From Legionella genomosp. 1 (GTDB lineage Bacteria > Pseudomonadota > Gammaproteobacteria > Legionellales > Legionellaceae), in assembly GCA_945867185.1 (NCBI GenBank), contig CAMBHM010000055.1, positions 1 through 8,773 of the forward strand: a stretch of DNA of 8,773 nt, written 5' to 3'. The notes under the pieces are model-generated. The model ran no database searches. It had not been told where the DNA came from and was given only the letters and a program-made list of their open reading frames with translations. The position numbers were made by a program, and so were the translations under genes. This document shows, piece after piece, positions 1 to 6,786 of this stretch. Numbering within the stretch: the first letter of the stretch is position 1; the number at the start of each line of letters is the position of its first letter.

Positions 1-1184
1 AGGGCTGAAATCACGCAATTCCCTGCGTCAAAGAACAGGGTTTGGATGCGTGATAGGTAGGGTTGTATCTCAGAGAGTGCTAGGGAAGTCGATAGTACTC
101 TGGAGCAGACGTGCTCATGCTGGCGTTCTCGCTTGCGGGGAGCAAGAACTGCTGATGGCTCATAATGAGCTGTGAAGTATTCAAAGAAAGGAGCGATCTC
201 ACATTCAATCAGCAGATCGATAGATCTTGCTGCCACCGCTTTGTTGGCATTCTCCCCAATATAAATGGTTTTCAAGAGACGTGTTGTAGAAGGAACCGTT
301 GCTAGCGAAGAAAAAACATCGCCAACGGCGATGAGTAGATCGACTTCATTGATTATATAGTCATGCACAGCCTGATGGCCTGCAATGCCCATCATCCCTA
401 GGTAGTTCGGATCATCATTGGGGAAGGCATTCACATCATGTATGGTTGTGGCGACAGGGAGATGCGTCTTGTTTACGAATATTTGTAGTGCTGATCGCGC
501 CGTGTATGTACCTCGGCCTACAATTAAAAGGGGGTGTTTGCTGGATTTTAATGCATTGAAGAGTCGCGTAAGGGCTTGTTGAAGATCGATCTTGCGTGGT
601 TTGTCTGAGAGGGATCCTGCGGACAAGCGGCGGAATGTTTTATCAGGCTTAGGTGGCACCTCACATTCATAGAGATTTCTTGGAATCAACAAGGCCACAG
701 GTCCATATGATCTGGTGAATAGAGCTCGGAAGGCTTCTGTCAGAGCCGGCCAGAAAGCCTCCGCTCGATCTATTTTGGCCGTGTATTTGGTAATGGTTTT
801 CCAAAAATGTAACGCATTGATCGTGTTGTTTTTGCCAGAGGAATCTTGAAAACTGCCTTGGCCTTCCCTGTCGGTTGGGCATTGGCCGATGATAGCAAGG
901 ACTGGAATTTCATCGGCATAAGACTCTGCAATCCCAACAGCGAGATTGGTCATGCCGCCCCCTGAGGTCGAACAACAAACACCAACGGTATGGTGAGCCC
1001 TGGCAAATCCATCAGCCATGTAGGCGGCAGAGGCGTCATTTTTAGTCAGGACGGAGCGAAGGGTATTGCCCCCTAGTCGATAGATAGCATCGTGAAAGTG
1101 CTCAATGTTGGCGCCACTGATCCCGAATATGGTTGTCACTCCTAGTTCTTTTAGAGTGAGCGTTAAGGCATCGACCAATTTCAT
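1..1184 (-). CDS. ThDP-dependent enzyme, acetolactate synthase/decarboxylase type (C-terminus cut off by window edge)
   Basis: The first 394 codons are visible and the frame is open to the left edge. The family joins or decarboxylates 2-keto acids using thiamine diphosphate, in the cytoplasm. Residues 1-175 look like the N-terminal Pyr domain: GISGANIEHFHDAI near 21-34, MADGFAR at 56-62, TSGGGMTNLAVGIAESYAD near 73-91, GQCPT at 100-104, and GSFQD at 110-114 with the usual Gln at 113. Residues about 200-340 match the middle domain (LLIVGRG, then DLLIAVGD). FFDAGNCV at 384-391 begins the PP domain; its GDG and Mg-binding part is outside the window. The ATG overlaps the stop of the KAS III-like gene (ATGA, 1184-1181). 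No clear Shine-Dalgarno is seen, so translation is probably coupled. Oddity: the family's His-Glu before the MADGFAR segment is Asn49-Asp50, so the cofactor-activating Glu is Asp. Its substrate cannot be told, and housekeeping acetolactate synthase is unlikely given this change and context. Confidence 0.88.
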   Translation of the reverse strand, partial: MKLVDALTLTLKELGVTTIFGISGANIEHFHDAIYRLGGNTLRSVLTKNDASAAYMADGFARAHHTVGVCCSTSGGGMTNLAVGIAESYADEIPVLAIIGQCPTDREGQGSFQDSSGKNNTINALHFWKTITKYTAKIDRAEAFWPALTEAFRALFTRSYGPVALLIPRNLYECEVPPKPDKTFRRLSAGSLSDKPRKIDLQQALTRLFNALKSSKHPLLIVGRGTYTARSALQIFVNKTHLPVATTIHDVNAFPNDDPNYLGMMGIAGHQAVHDYIINEVDLLIAVGDVFSSLATVPSTTRLLKTIYIGENANKAVAARSIDLLIECEIAPFFEYFTAHYEPSAVLAPRKRERQHEHVCSRVLSTSLALSEIQPYLSRIQTLFFDAGNCVISA

Positions 1185-2185
1185 GTAGAGGATGCTTGCC
1201 AATGCACAATAGCTGCTGCTGCAAAATCGCCTGCGTGAGAGAAGCCACCTAATGCCACATAATCGCCTTTCTTGATTCGGCCTTCTGCAACGCCTTGTGA
1301 AAAAGAAAGCGGCATGGCCGCTCCAAATAAATTGCCACAGGTATCGAATGTTTCAATATGAGCGGATTCAGGGAGTTCTAAGGCTTCTCGCCAATTGCGT
1401 AAAAATATGCGGTTGGGTTGATTGGTGATGAGGGCATTTAAAGCGGTGTAAGGGAGGTTCGCATCAAGACAGGCTTCTTTGATGATTTTTGGTACAATTT
1501 TATTAGCTCGTAACATGATTTTAGGTATTTTCTCTTCTGAAAAATCAGGGCGAACGGCAGACAGTCCAGGTTCCCACCAATCTTTGTCTTCCTCTCGAGT
1601 GACCACCATGTCGCTTGCGTACTCGCTATAAATCTGATGCGAAAAGCCTACTACAGGGGAGTCGTTGTTTGCTATGAGATACCCCACGCCACACCCATCC
1701 CCTGGTACACACGACTCGGGGCGCAGTTGCAACTGTGGATCGGAAAATACACGGCCGGCAGTGGTTTGGGCACAGCAGATGAGCGCTGTGTTGGCTGGCG
1801 TACTGCTCATTAACGATCGTGCAAGCGCTATCATCATTAGAAAAGACACGCAGCCGGTGTTATGCAGATCGAACACCCACAAGGCCTTGGTGCCCAAACG
1901 GTGGCTCACTTCTACTCCGCAGCCATTAAAGGGTTGATCAGGGCATGAGACATTGGTGAGAATGATATCGATCTCTGTAGCAGGGGAAAGGCTAAGGGCA
2001 TGTATCAGTTGGGTTGCAGCATGCACTATCATGTCGGCAGCACTTTCACCCCTTGGAAGGTGATGACGATAGGGTCCACCTTGCAAGAATCCTGCTTGGG
2101 TTTCGCAGGACGCTTGATAAAAAGAGAGTGGGACGGGCTGTCCCGGTAGGTACCCAGTGGTTTGGACGAGGCTAATGGGTTGCAT
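1181..2185 (-). CDS. 3-oxoacyl-ACP synthase III (FabH)-fold protein with altered catalytic triad
   Basis: The 334-residue product has the length and order of the KAS III family, thiolase-fold enzymes that take an acyl group onto a Cys and pass it to malonyl-ACP or another acceptor. The nucleophile is Cys112 in NTGCVSF, the same number as in E. coli FabH. GDGCGVGYL at 162-170 and the C-terminal GRIKKGDYVALGGF near 302-315 also match FabH. The FabH His-Gln-Ala-Asn segment reads Asn-Gln-Pro-Asn at 255-258, so the catalytic His is Asn255. The third residue, Asn285 in CGNLFGAAMP, is kept. In FabH the His and Asn stabilise the decarboxylating malonyl group. A C-N-N set therefore suggests acyl transfer or an unusual condensation rather than standard fatty-acid initiation (inference). 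The start overlaps the previous stop as TAATG and its own stop overlaps the next ATG, making it the middle gene of a coupled operon. It could also act as a non-condensing partner of another enzyme. Confidence 0.88.
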   Translation of the reverse strand: MQPISLVQTTGYLPGQPVPLSFYQASCETQAGFLQGGPYRHHLPRGESAADMIVHAATQLIHALSLSPATEIDIILTNVSCPDQPFNGCGVEVSHRLGTKALWVFDLHNTGCVSFLMMIALARSLMSSTPANTALICCAQTTAGRVFSDPQLQLRPESCVPGDGCGVGYLIANNDSPVVGFSHQIYSEYASDMVVTREEDKDWWEPGLSAVRPDFSEEKIPKIMLRANKIVPKIIKEACLDANLPYTALNALITNQPNRIFLRNWREALELPESAHIETFDTCGNLFGAAMPLSFSQGVAEGRIKKGDYVALGGFSHAGDFAAAAIVHWQASST

Positions 2186-2799
2186 TAGAGGCGCTCTTCT
2201 GGATATCGGGCCTCAAGAATATGCTTTAAATTTTGTAGTTCCAGGTAGTGACCCGCGTAAAAAAAAGGCCACAAATCGCCAACCCAAGTGTGACGACTGG
2301 GAGGAGCTTTGTCTGGATAGGGATTTGCATCGTAATAAGGGTGGCGACAATTGGTCCAGATCACAACGCAACCTGGTTTTTTCAAAACCAATGGGGCTGG
2401 GATAATCCGCATTAAATAGATCATCCATAAGTCTTCTCCTTGATCCCAGGCACAATGGTAATCCACCGTCATCGCAGCTTTGTTGGTCAATGTTTTACAA
2501 TAAATGAAAGTGTCGCTCCCAACCATATCGGTCGCGACCAGTTGATCGGGGACTGTTGTTGGTTTAAATTCGCGTAAACTATAAGTCCACTCAGCGAGGT
2601 TATAGCCATTGGCCAAATAATCAAATACCATGTCTGCCGGACTGTCAATATGCGTTTCTAAGGTGCAGTAGGCGCCATATAGTTCATCGTGCGGATAGAC
2701 GGCATGGGTCAACTCAAAGGCGCGTGCTTGTAAGGCAGGCACTGGACAATTCTCAATGCGATAGACGTTTGGAAGGGCGTTTAGTTCATTTGGGGACAT
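2185..2799 (-). CDS. SRPBCC (START/polyketide cyclase-like) family protein
   Basis: A 204-residue soluble protein with no signal peptide or membrane segment. The stretch CTLETHIDSPADMVFDYL near 45-62, followed by NLAEW at 67-71, is the usual strand-then-helix opening of the SRPBCC helix-grip fold, whose members bind hydrophobic ligands in a deep pocket and include polyketide aromatases/cyclases. A segment rich in Trp, Cys, His, Tyr and Pro (WTNCRHPYYDANPYP, 148-162) is unusual for a plain lipid carrier and could line the pocket. I chose the ATG at 2799 because AGGAG lies seven bases upstream. An in-frame ATG at 2832 would add 11 residues but has no ribosome site and lies in the dyad of the promoter region. 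It is the first gene of the minus-strand operon, and its TAA shares a base with the next ATG (TAATG). A role in binding or cyclising an intermediate made by the two downstream enzymes is inference; the fold call is fairly secure, the function is not. Confidence 0.8.
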   Translation of the reverse strand: MSPNELNALPNVYRIENCPVPALQARAFELTHAVYPHDELYGAYCTLETHIDSPADMVFDYLANGYNLAEWTYSLREFKPTTVPDQLVATDMVGSDTFIYCKTLTNKAAMTVDYHCAWDQGEDLWMIYLMRIIPAPLVLKKPGCVVIWTNCRHPYYDANPYPDKAPPSRHTWVGDLWPFFYAGHYLELQNLKHILEARYPEERL

Positions 2800-2805
2800 G
2801 GGATA

Positions 2806-2810
2806 CTCCT
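2806..2810 (-). promoter_or_regulatory. Shine-Dalgarno that fixes the SRPBCC start
   Basis: On the minus strand AGGAG is followed by TATCCCC-type spacing of about six bases and then the ATG at 2799. The alternative upstream ATG at 2832 is preceded by GCCTAAG, which pairs poorly with 16S rRNA. This site is the reason for preferring the shorter 204-residue product. Confidence 0.7.
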
Positions 2811-2830
2811 GACGGTAAGGGGAGAGTATC

Positions 2831-2848
2831 ATCTTAGGCTTTTAAGAT
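2831..2848. repeat. Perfect 6-bp dyad (candidate operator) in the divergent region
   Basis: ATCTTA at 2831-2836 and TAAGAT at 2843-2848 are exact inverted copies separated by six bases, 18 bp in all. The size and symmetry suit a dimeric repressor of the TetR or GntR kind, but the sequence does not resemble the E. coli or Bacillus FadR sites that I know. With only 12 paired bases, chance in an AT-rich promoter cannot be excluded. Confidence 0.4.
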
Positions 2849-2866
2849 CAAAACGAGGGGAGCAGG

Positions 2867-5236
2867 ATGAGGCCGGAGCGGTTGTTGATTAGAAAAGTAG
2901 CAGTATTGGGTGCGGGCGTGATGGGTGCACAGATTGCAGCCCAGTGCGTCAATGCAGGCATGGAGACGTTGTTATTTGATCTAGCACCCAAGGAGGGGAA
3001 GCCAAACGCCATCTCGGATAAAGCCATTGCACATCTAAAATCCTTGAAACCAAGCCCCTTAGGGACTGTTCAAGCAGCAAGCTTACTAAAAGCACAAAAT
3101 TATGAAGAAGATTTAGAGGCGTTGAGTCAGTGTGATCTCATTATTGAAGCCATTGCAGAGCGCTTGGACTGGAAAGAGGCACTGTATAAACGGATTACTC
3201 CCTTTTTAACACCAGCTTCGGTGTTAGTCAGTAACACGTCTGGTTTGAGCATCAATACGTTGGCCAGTGTCCTGCCCAGATCGCATCAGTATCGATTTTG
3301 TGGGGTGCATTTTTTTAATCCGCCGCGATACATGCATCTTGCGGAGTTGATTCCAGCCGACAGTACAGCCCCTTGGTTAGTGGTTGCTTTAGATAATTGG
3401 TTAACCAGTTATTTGGGAAAAGGGGTGGTGCATGCCAAAGACACGCCTAATTTTATTGCTAATCGCATTGGGGTGTTTTCTTTATTGGCAACGATGTATC
3501 ACGCAGAGAAAATGGGCTTGGGGTTGGATGAAGTAGATGCCCTCACCGGATCGCTATTAGGACGCCCTAAATCAGCGACTTTTCGTACCATGGATGTCGT
3601 CGGGTTAGATACGTTGCACCATGTCGTTGAAACCATGCAAGTCCATTTAAAAGACGATCCGTGGCATCCGTATTATCAGTTACCGGATTGGTTACTCGGG
3701 ATGATTCAGAACGGAGATCTCGGACAGAAAACAGCTCAAGGGGTGTATCGTAAGCGGGGGGCGATCATTGAAGTCTATGATTTGAATACAAAACAGTATC
3801 GAGTAGCAGATAAAACGGTTCATCCTGAGGTAAAAGCCCTATTATTGTTGCCATCAAAAGCAGATCGCATGCAGGCGTTATTCCAATCCGAGCTCCCACA
3901 GGCCCAATTTTTAGCCGCATGTTGTCGGGATTTATTTCATTATTGTGCTTTTCATTTAGAAGGCATTGCAAACACAGTACGTGATTGCGATCTTGCAATG
4001 CGATGGGGATTCGGGTGGCAGCAAGGGCCGTTTGAAACCTGGCAAGCCGGTGGATTACAAGCCGTAACGGCCTATCTTGTTCGAGCGATCTTAGAGGGAT
4101 CAACGCTTACTACTGCACCACTTCCGACTTGGTTGCCTGATTTGGACGCCTTTTATAAAGAAGAGGGAGCTTATGCGCCTGTTTCTAGACAGTACGAAGG
4201 CCGTAGTGATCTGCCTGTATATCGTCGTCAAATTTTTAAAGAGTGTGTGGGAACGGAATCCGAGGTCCGTCTGCCCGTTCTATTTGAAAATGAAGGCGTG
4301 GTGTTGTCGTTGTTGGAAGAGGACGTTGGGGTACTTCGCTTTAAGAGCAAAGCCAACTGTATTGGGGAAGCGGTCGTTGCGGGGATCCATGAAGCATTGA
4401 GTAAAGCTGAATCGACTTGTCTTGGCGTGATCATTCACCAACAAGATCCAACTAATTTCAGTGCAGGGGCTGATTTACGTGCAATAGGAGCAGCTATCCA
4501 AGCAGGACAATTCGGTATGGTTGAGAGACTGTTAAGTGATTTTCAACGGGCCGTGATGCGAATCAAATACTGTAAGATTCCTGTTGTTTCAGCATTACGA
4601 GGACGGGCGTTGGGGGGTGGGGCTGAGTTGATCCTGCATTCAGCCAGAGTCGTTGCTGCCTTTGAATCGTATCCTGGATTGGTTGAAGTAGGGGTGGGCC
4701 TTATTCCAGGGGGGGGTGGTTGTAAAGAAATGGCAATGCGTGCGGCCAAGAAGGCAGCGGGCGGTGATCTATTTCCGTATGTCCGTCAATATGTTGAGCA
4801 AATTGCGAAGGCCGTGGTGGGAACGTCAGCACCGAATGCCTTAGAGATCGGCTACTTAGAAGAAAAAGACAGCTGGGTGATGCACCCAAATGAGGTATTG
4901 TTTGCTGCAGTGGCTACGATTCGTGCGATGCAAGATCAAAATTATGCTCCGCCCATTCCTGCCCTATTTCCGGTAGCAGGACGAGAAGGAACGGCGAGAT
5001 TACAGGCGTTCTTGCTAAACGGCTTAGAAGGGGGATTCTTATCGCCGCACGATTATCTCATTACGACCGAGGTAGCTTCGCTGGTGTGTGGAGGGGATGT
5101 TAGTGCAGGAGAATGGGTGGATGAATCATGGATCCTTCGTTTGGAACGTGAAGCCTTCATGCGGTTGGCGGCGTTGCCCTTGACCCAAGCACGCATCTCG
5201 CATGTATTGACTACAGGAAAACCATTAAGGAATTAG
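2867..5236 (+). CDS. fadN: 3-hydroxyacyl-CoA dehydrogenase/enoyl-CoA hydratase, FadN type
   Basis: A two-domain beta-oxidation enzyme with the dehydrogenase first and the hydratase last. This is the FadN order, opposite to FadB/FadJ, and at 789 residues it has the length I recall for Bacillus FadN. It hydrates 2-enoyl-CoA and oxidises the 3-hydroxyacyl-CoA with NAD+. Seen in the dehydrogenase: Rossmann motif GAGVMG at 15-20, SNTSGLSI at 122-129, catalytic His148 in HFFNPP, Glu160, and Asn195 in TPNFIANR. Seen in the hydratase (about 470-700): FSAGADL at 531-537, oxyanion-hole and catalytic segment RALGGGAEL with Glu587, and second catalytic Glu607 before GVGLIPGGGG. Both active sites therefore look complete. 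AGGGGAG lies just upstream of the ATG. fadA follows after four bases, so the two form an operon. It may serve general fatty-acid breakdown or supply acyl-CoA to the divergent operon; the shared promoter region favours some link. A run of eight G codes for the last glycines of the hydratase motif. Confidence 0.95.
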   Translation: MRPERLLIRKVAVLGAGVMGAQIAAQCVNAGMETLLFDLAPKEGKPNAISDKAIAHLKSLKPSPLGTVQAASLLKAQNYEEDLEALSQCDLIIEAIAERLDWKEALYKRITPFLTPASVLVSNTSGLSINTLASVLPRSHQYRFCGVHFFNPPRYMHLAELIPADSTAPWLVVALDNWLTSYLGKGVVHAKDTPNFIANRIGVFSLLATMYHAEKMGLGLDEVDALTGSLLGRPKSATFRTMDVVGLDTLHHVVETMQVHLKDDPWHPYYQLPDWLLGMIQNGDLGQKTAQGVYRKRGAIIEVYDLNTKQYRVADKTVHPEVKALLLLPSKADRMQALFQSELPQAQFLAACCRDLFHYCAFHLEGIANTVRDCDLAMRWGFGWQQGPFETWQAGGLQAVTAYLVRAILEGSTLTTAPLPTWLPDLDAFYKEEGAYAPVSRQYEGRSDLPVYRRQIFKECVGTESEVRLPVLFENEGVVLSLLEEDVGVLRFKSKANCIGEAVVAGIHEALSKAESTCLGVIIHQQDPTNFSAGADLRAIGAAIQAGQFGMVERLLSDFQRAVMRIKYCKIPVVSALRGRALGGGAELILHSARVVAAFESYPGLVEVGVGLIPGGGGCKEMAMRAAKKAAGGDLFPYVRQYVEQIAKAVVGTSAPNALEIGYLEEKDSWVMHPNEVLFAAVATIRAMQDQNYAPPIPALFPVAGREGTARLQAFLLNGLEGGFLSPHDYLITTEVASLVCGGDVSAGEWVDESWILRLEREAFMRLAALPLTQARISHVLTTGKPLRN

Positions 5237-5240
5237 TATC

Positions 5241-6413
5241 ATGACTTATATAGTGGATATCATACGCACTCCAGTTGGGAAAGCACCACGTGGGGTATTT
5301 CGACACACACCACCTGATGATCTATTGGCACATGCGATTGCTAGTTTGAAACAACGCCATCTTGGGCTGGATTGGCAAGCCATCACGGATGTTGTCATTG
5401 GTTGCGCTATGCCTGAAGCAGAGCAGGGCATGAATATTGCACGGATCGCGTCTTTGCTTGCTGATTTGCCTGTATCAGTGCCCGCAATGACAATCAATCG
5501 ATTCTGTGCGTCCGGTTTACAGAGTATTGCAACAGCCGCTCGTTCATTACCTATTGGTGGACTTGCTTTGGCGGGTGGGGTCGAGAGCATGTCTATGGTG
5601 CCCTTGGGAGGGAATAAACAGACGGTGAACCCTAAGATCATGATGAAGGATTATCAATCCATCGCTTATGGCATGGGTATTACAGCAGAGTTGGTGGCTG
5701 ACCGTTGGGCCATTTCACGCGAGGCGCAAGATAGATTTGCAGAAGAAAGTCATCAACGGGCAGTGCGTGCGCAGGAACGCGGAGAGTTTAGAGCAGAAAT
5801 CACACCGATGCAGACACTTTACAAGCGTGCTGATTTAAAGCGTGGTGAAGTAATAGTGGAGTCTTGTGAGATTGTTCAGGATGAAGGTCCAAGAGCAGAC
5901 ACTTCTTTTGAGGCTATATCAAGGTTAAGGCCTGTCTTTTCGAGAACAGGGACTGTGACGGCTGGGAACAGTTCACAAATGAGCGATGGCGCAGGGATTG
6001 CGTTGCTCGCTGATGAAGAGGCTTTAAAACGGTATCAATTACAGCCGATTGGTCGATTATTAAGCTATATCGTGGTGGGTGTGCCGCCAGAAATCATGGG
6101 GATTGGGCCGGTTCATGCGATCCCATTGGCCTTAGAAAAAGCAGGGATTAGCTTAGATCAACTGGATTGGATTGAGTTGAACGAGGCTTTTGCTGCTCAA
6201 GCGTTAGCGGTTATCAATACGCTTCAATTACCCAAGGATAAAGTAAACCCATTAGGAGGGGCTATCGCATTGGGACATCCATTGGGTGCAACGGGGACCA
6301 TTCGAACCGCCACGTTGTTGCATGGGTTACGTCGAATGAAGGGCCGATATGGGATGGTGAGTATGTGTATTGGAACGGGAATGGGGGCTGCTGCAGTGTT
6401 TGAAGCGATGTAG
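5241..6413 (+). CDS. fadA: Acetyl-CoA acyltransferase (3-ketoacyl-CoA thiolase)
   Basis: A 390-residue thiolase, the normal family length. It cleaves 3-ketoacyl-CoA with CoA to acetyl-CoA and a chain two carbons shorter, the last beta-oxidation step. The acyl-accepting Cys89 sits in NRFCASGLQ, NEAFA is at 314-318, His346 in GHPLGATG, and the second catalytic Cys376 in CIGTGMG, so the C-N-H-C set is complete. The start ATG follows the fadN stop by four bases and has AAGGAA at 5227-5232 as its ribosome site, so it is co-transcribed with fadN. FadN and FadA are adjacent in the Bacillus fadNAE operon as well, but no fadE-type acyl-CoA dehydrogenase follows here. Biosynthetic (acetyl-CoA C-acetyltransferase) thiolases share all these motifs; the pairing with FadN makes the degradative role more likely. 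An inverted repeat begins eight bases after the stop codon. Confidence 0.94.
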   Translation: MTYIVDIIRTPVGKAPRGVFRHTPPDDLLAHAIASLKQRHLGLDWQAITDVVIGCAMPEAEQGMNIARIASLLADLPVSVPAMTINRFCASGLQSIATAARSLPIGGLALAGGVESMSMVPLGGNKQTVNPKIMMKDYQSIAYGMGITAELVADRWAISREAQDRFAEESHQRAVRAQERGEFRAEITPMQTLYKRADLKRGEVIVESCEIVQDEGPRADTSFEAISRLRPVFSRTGTVTAGNSSQMSDGAGIALLADEEALKRYQLQPIGRLLSYIVVGVPPEIMGIGPVHAIPLALEKAGISLDQLDWIELNEAFAAQALAVINTLQLPKDKVNPLGGAIALGHPLGATGTIRTATLLHGLRRMKGRYGMVSMCIGTGMGAAAVFEAM

Positions 6414-6420
6414 GTTACTA

Positions 6421-6495
6421 TCTCTCTCAGTTTGTCCAAAGCAGGATCGATAAATTCTTGATCTTGTTTGTTTTCGTGGGACAAACTTAGAGAGA
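6421..6495. repeat. Long imperfect inverted repeat between convergent genes
   Basis: The 17-base arm TCTCTCTCAGTTTGTCC (6421-6437) is the inverted copy of 6479-6495 with a single mismatch. Inside it, 6439-6448 can pair with 6460-6469 over ten more bases if G-U pairs are allowed, leaving an 11-base loop and a nine-base bulge on one side. The RNA would be a stem of about 27 pairs in either transcription direction. No run of T follows on either strand, so it is not a standard intrinsic terminator. Its place between the end of fadA and the end of a minus-strand small ORF suits a bidirectional transcript-end or mRNA-stabilising structure. A remnant of a small mobile repeat is another possibility. 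Confidence 0.7.
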
Positions 6496-6512
6496 GCTGC
6501 TGCTAAGATCTG

Positions 6513-6620
6513 TTACAGACCATGGTCCTTCTTTTTCGCCCGCTTAGCGGCCCTTTTTTCACTGGGTGTTTTGAGGGCCTTCTTTTTACTATCTTTCTTG
6601 GTATCCATGCTTTTGCTCAT
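6513..6620 (-). CDS. Small Lys-rich basic protein (35 aa), hypothetical
   Basis: An ATG-to-TAA reading frame of 35 codons. The product has 13 Lys and 3 Arg, mostly in KKDSKKK and EKRAAKRAKKK, and ends in DHGL. It has no hydrophobic segment, so it would be cytoplasmic, probably disordered or a single charged helix, and might bind nucleic acid or ribosomes. GTGAGAG at 6633-6627 is a fair ribosome site six bases before the ATG; a second in-frame ATG lies at codon 5. The codons avoid the random, stop-rich look of the flanking gap. It stands alone, reading towards the hairpin after fadA. I do not recognise the family and assign no function. The main doubt is that A-rich DNA easily gives Lys-rich frames by chance. 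Confidence 0.5.
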   Translation of the reverse strand: MSKSMDTKKDSKKKALKTPSEKRAAKRAKKKDHGL

Positions 6621-6786
6621 GATTGACTCTCACTTTGGTTAAAAAAATAAAATTTACGTCAAAATGAGGAAAGGTGCAAGGTGCATTCAAAAAGAGGAGG
6701 AAGATCTAACCTTTTTAAGGCGATCAAGGCCTGTATTTAACTCATATACGCTGAGTATGGCTCATTTAAAAAAATCGTATTGTTTA
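6621..6786. other. AT-rich intergenic region between the MMPL gene and the small ORF
   Basis: No gene is seen here. The minus strand has a weak promoter candidate for the small ORF: TTGCAC (6679-6674), 17 bases, then TAAATT (6656-6651), which would start a transcript about 24 bases ahead of the ATG. AAGGTGC is repeated in tandem at 6671-6684 and overlaps the candidate -35. An A7 run lies at 6641-6647 and another at about 6769-6775. No hairpin followed by a T run was found after the MMPL stop, so the small ORF could also be read as the tail of the MMPL transcript. Confidence 0.35.

Larger units (their letters stand above)
2800..2866. promoter_or_regulatory. Divergent promoter region between the SRPBCC operon and fadN
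   Basis: These 67 bases must hold the promoters of both divergent transcription units unless one is read from far upstream. On the minus strand TTGATC (2851-2846) and GATACT (2830-2825), 15 bases apart, are a weak -35/-10 pair that would place the transcript start just ahead of the AGGAG site. On the plus strand TATCAT (2827-2832) resembles a -10 box but has no good -35. AGGGGAG at 2856-2862 is the ribosome site of fadN. A perfect dyad at 2831-2848 overlaps or adjoins both candidate -10 boxes, so one regulator could control both directions (inference). Confidence 0.5.

Noticed and set aside
667..882. 71-codon minus-strand open frame inside the ThDP gene
   Set aside because: It is an out-of-frame shadow; the overlapping frame gives clear ThDP-enzyme motifs over the whole stretch.
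2800..2866. FadR-type operator controlling fadN
   Set aside because: The dyad ATCTTA-N6-TAAGAT does not match the E. coli or Bacillus FadR site patterns, so no named regulator is assigned.
5246..5641. 131-codon minus-strand open frame opposite fadA
   Set aside because: Antisense to strongly conserved thiolase sequence including Cys89, with no recognisable protein features.
6224..6484. 86-codon minus-strand open frame running from the hairpin into the end of fadA
   Set aside because: Most of it is antisense to the thiolase C-terminus, and its start lies inside the inverted-repeat arm. I see no good ribosome site or family motif.
6421..6495. Intrinsic (Rho-independent) terminator for fadA
   Set aside because: The stem is present but no T run follows it on the plus strand or the minus strand, and the stem is longer than typical.
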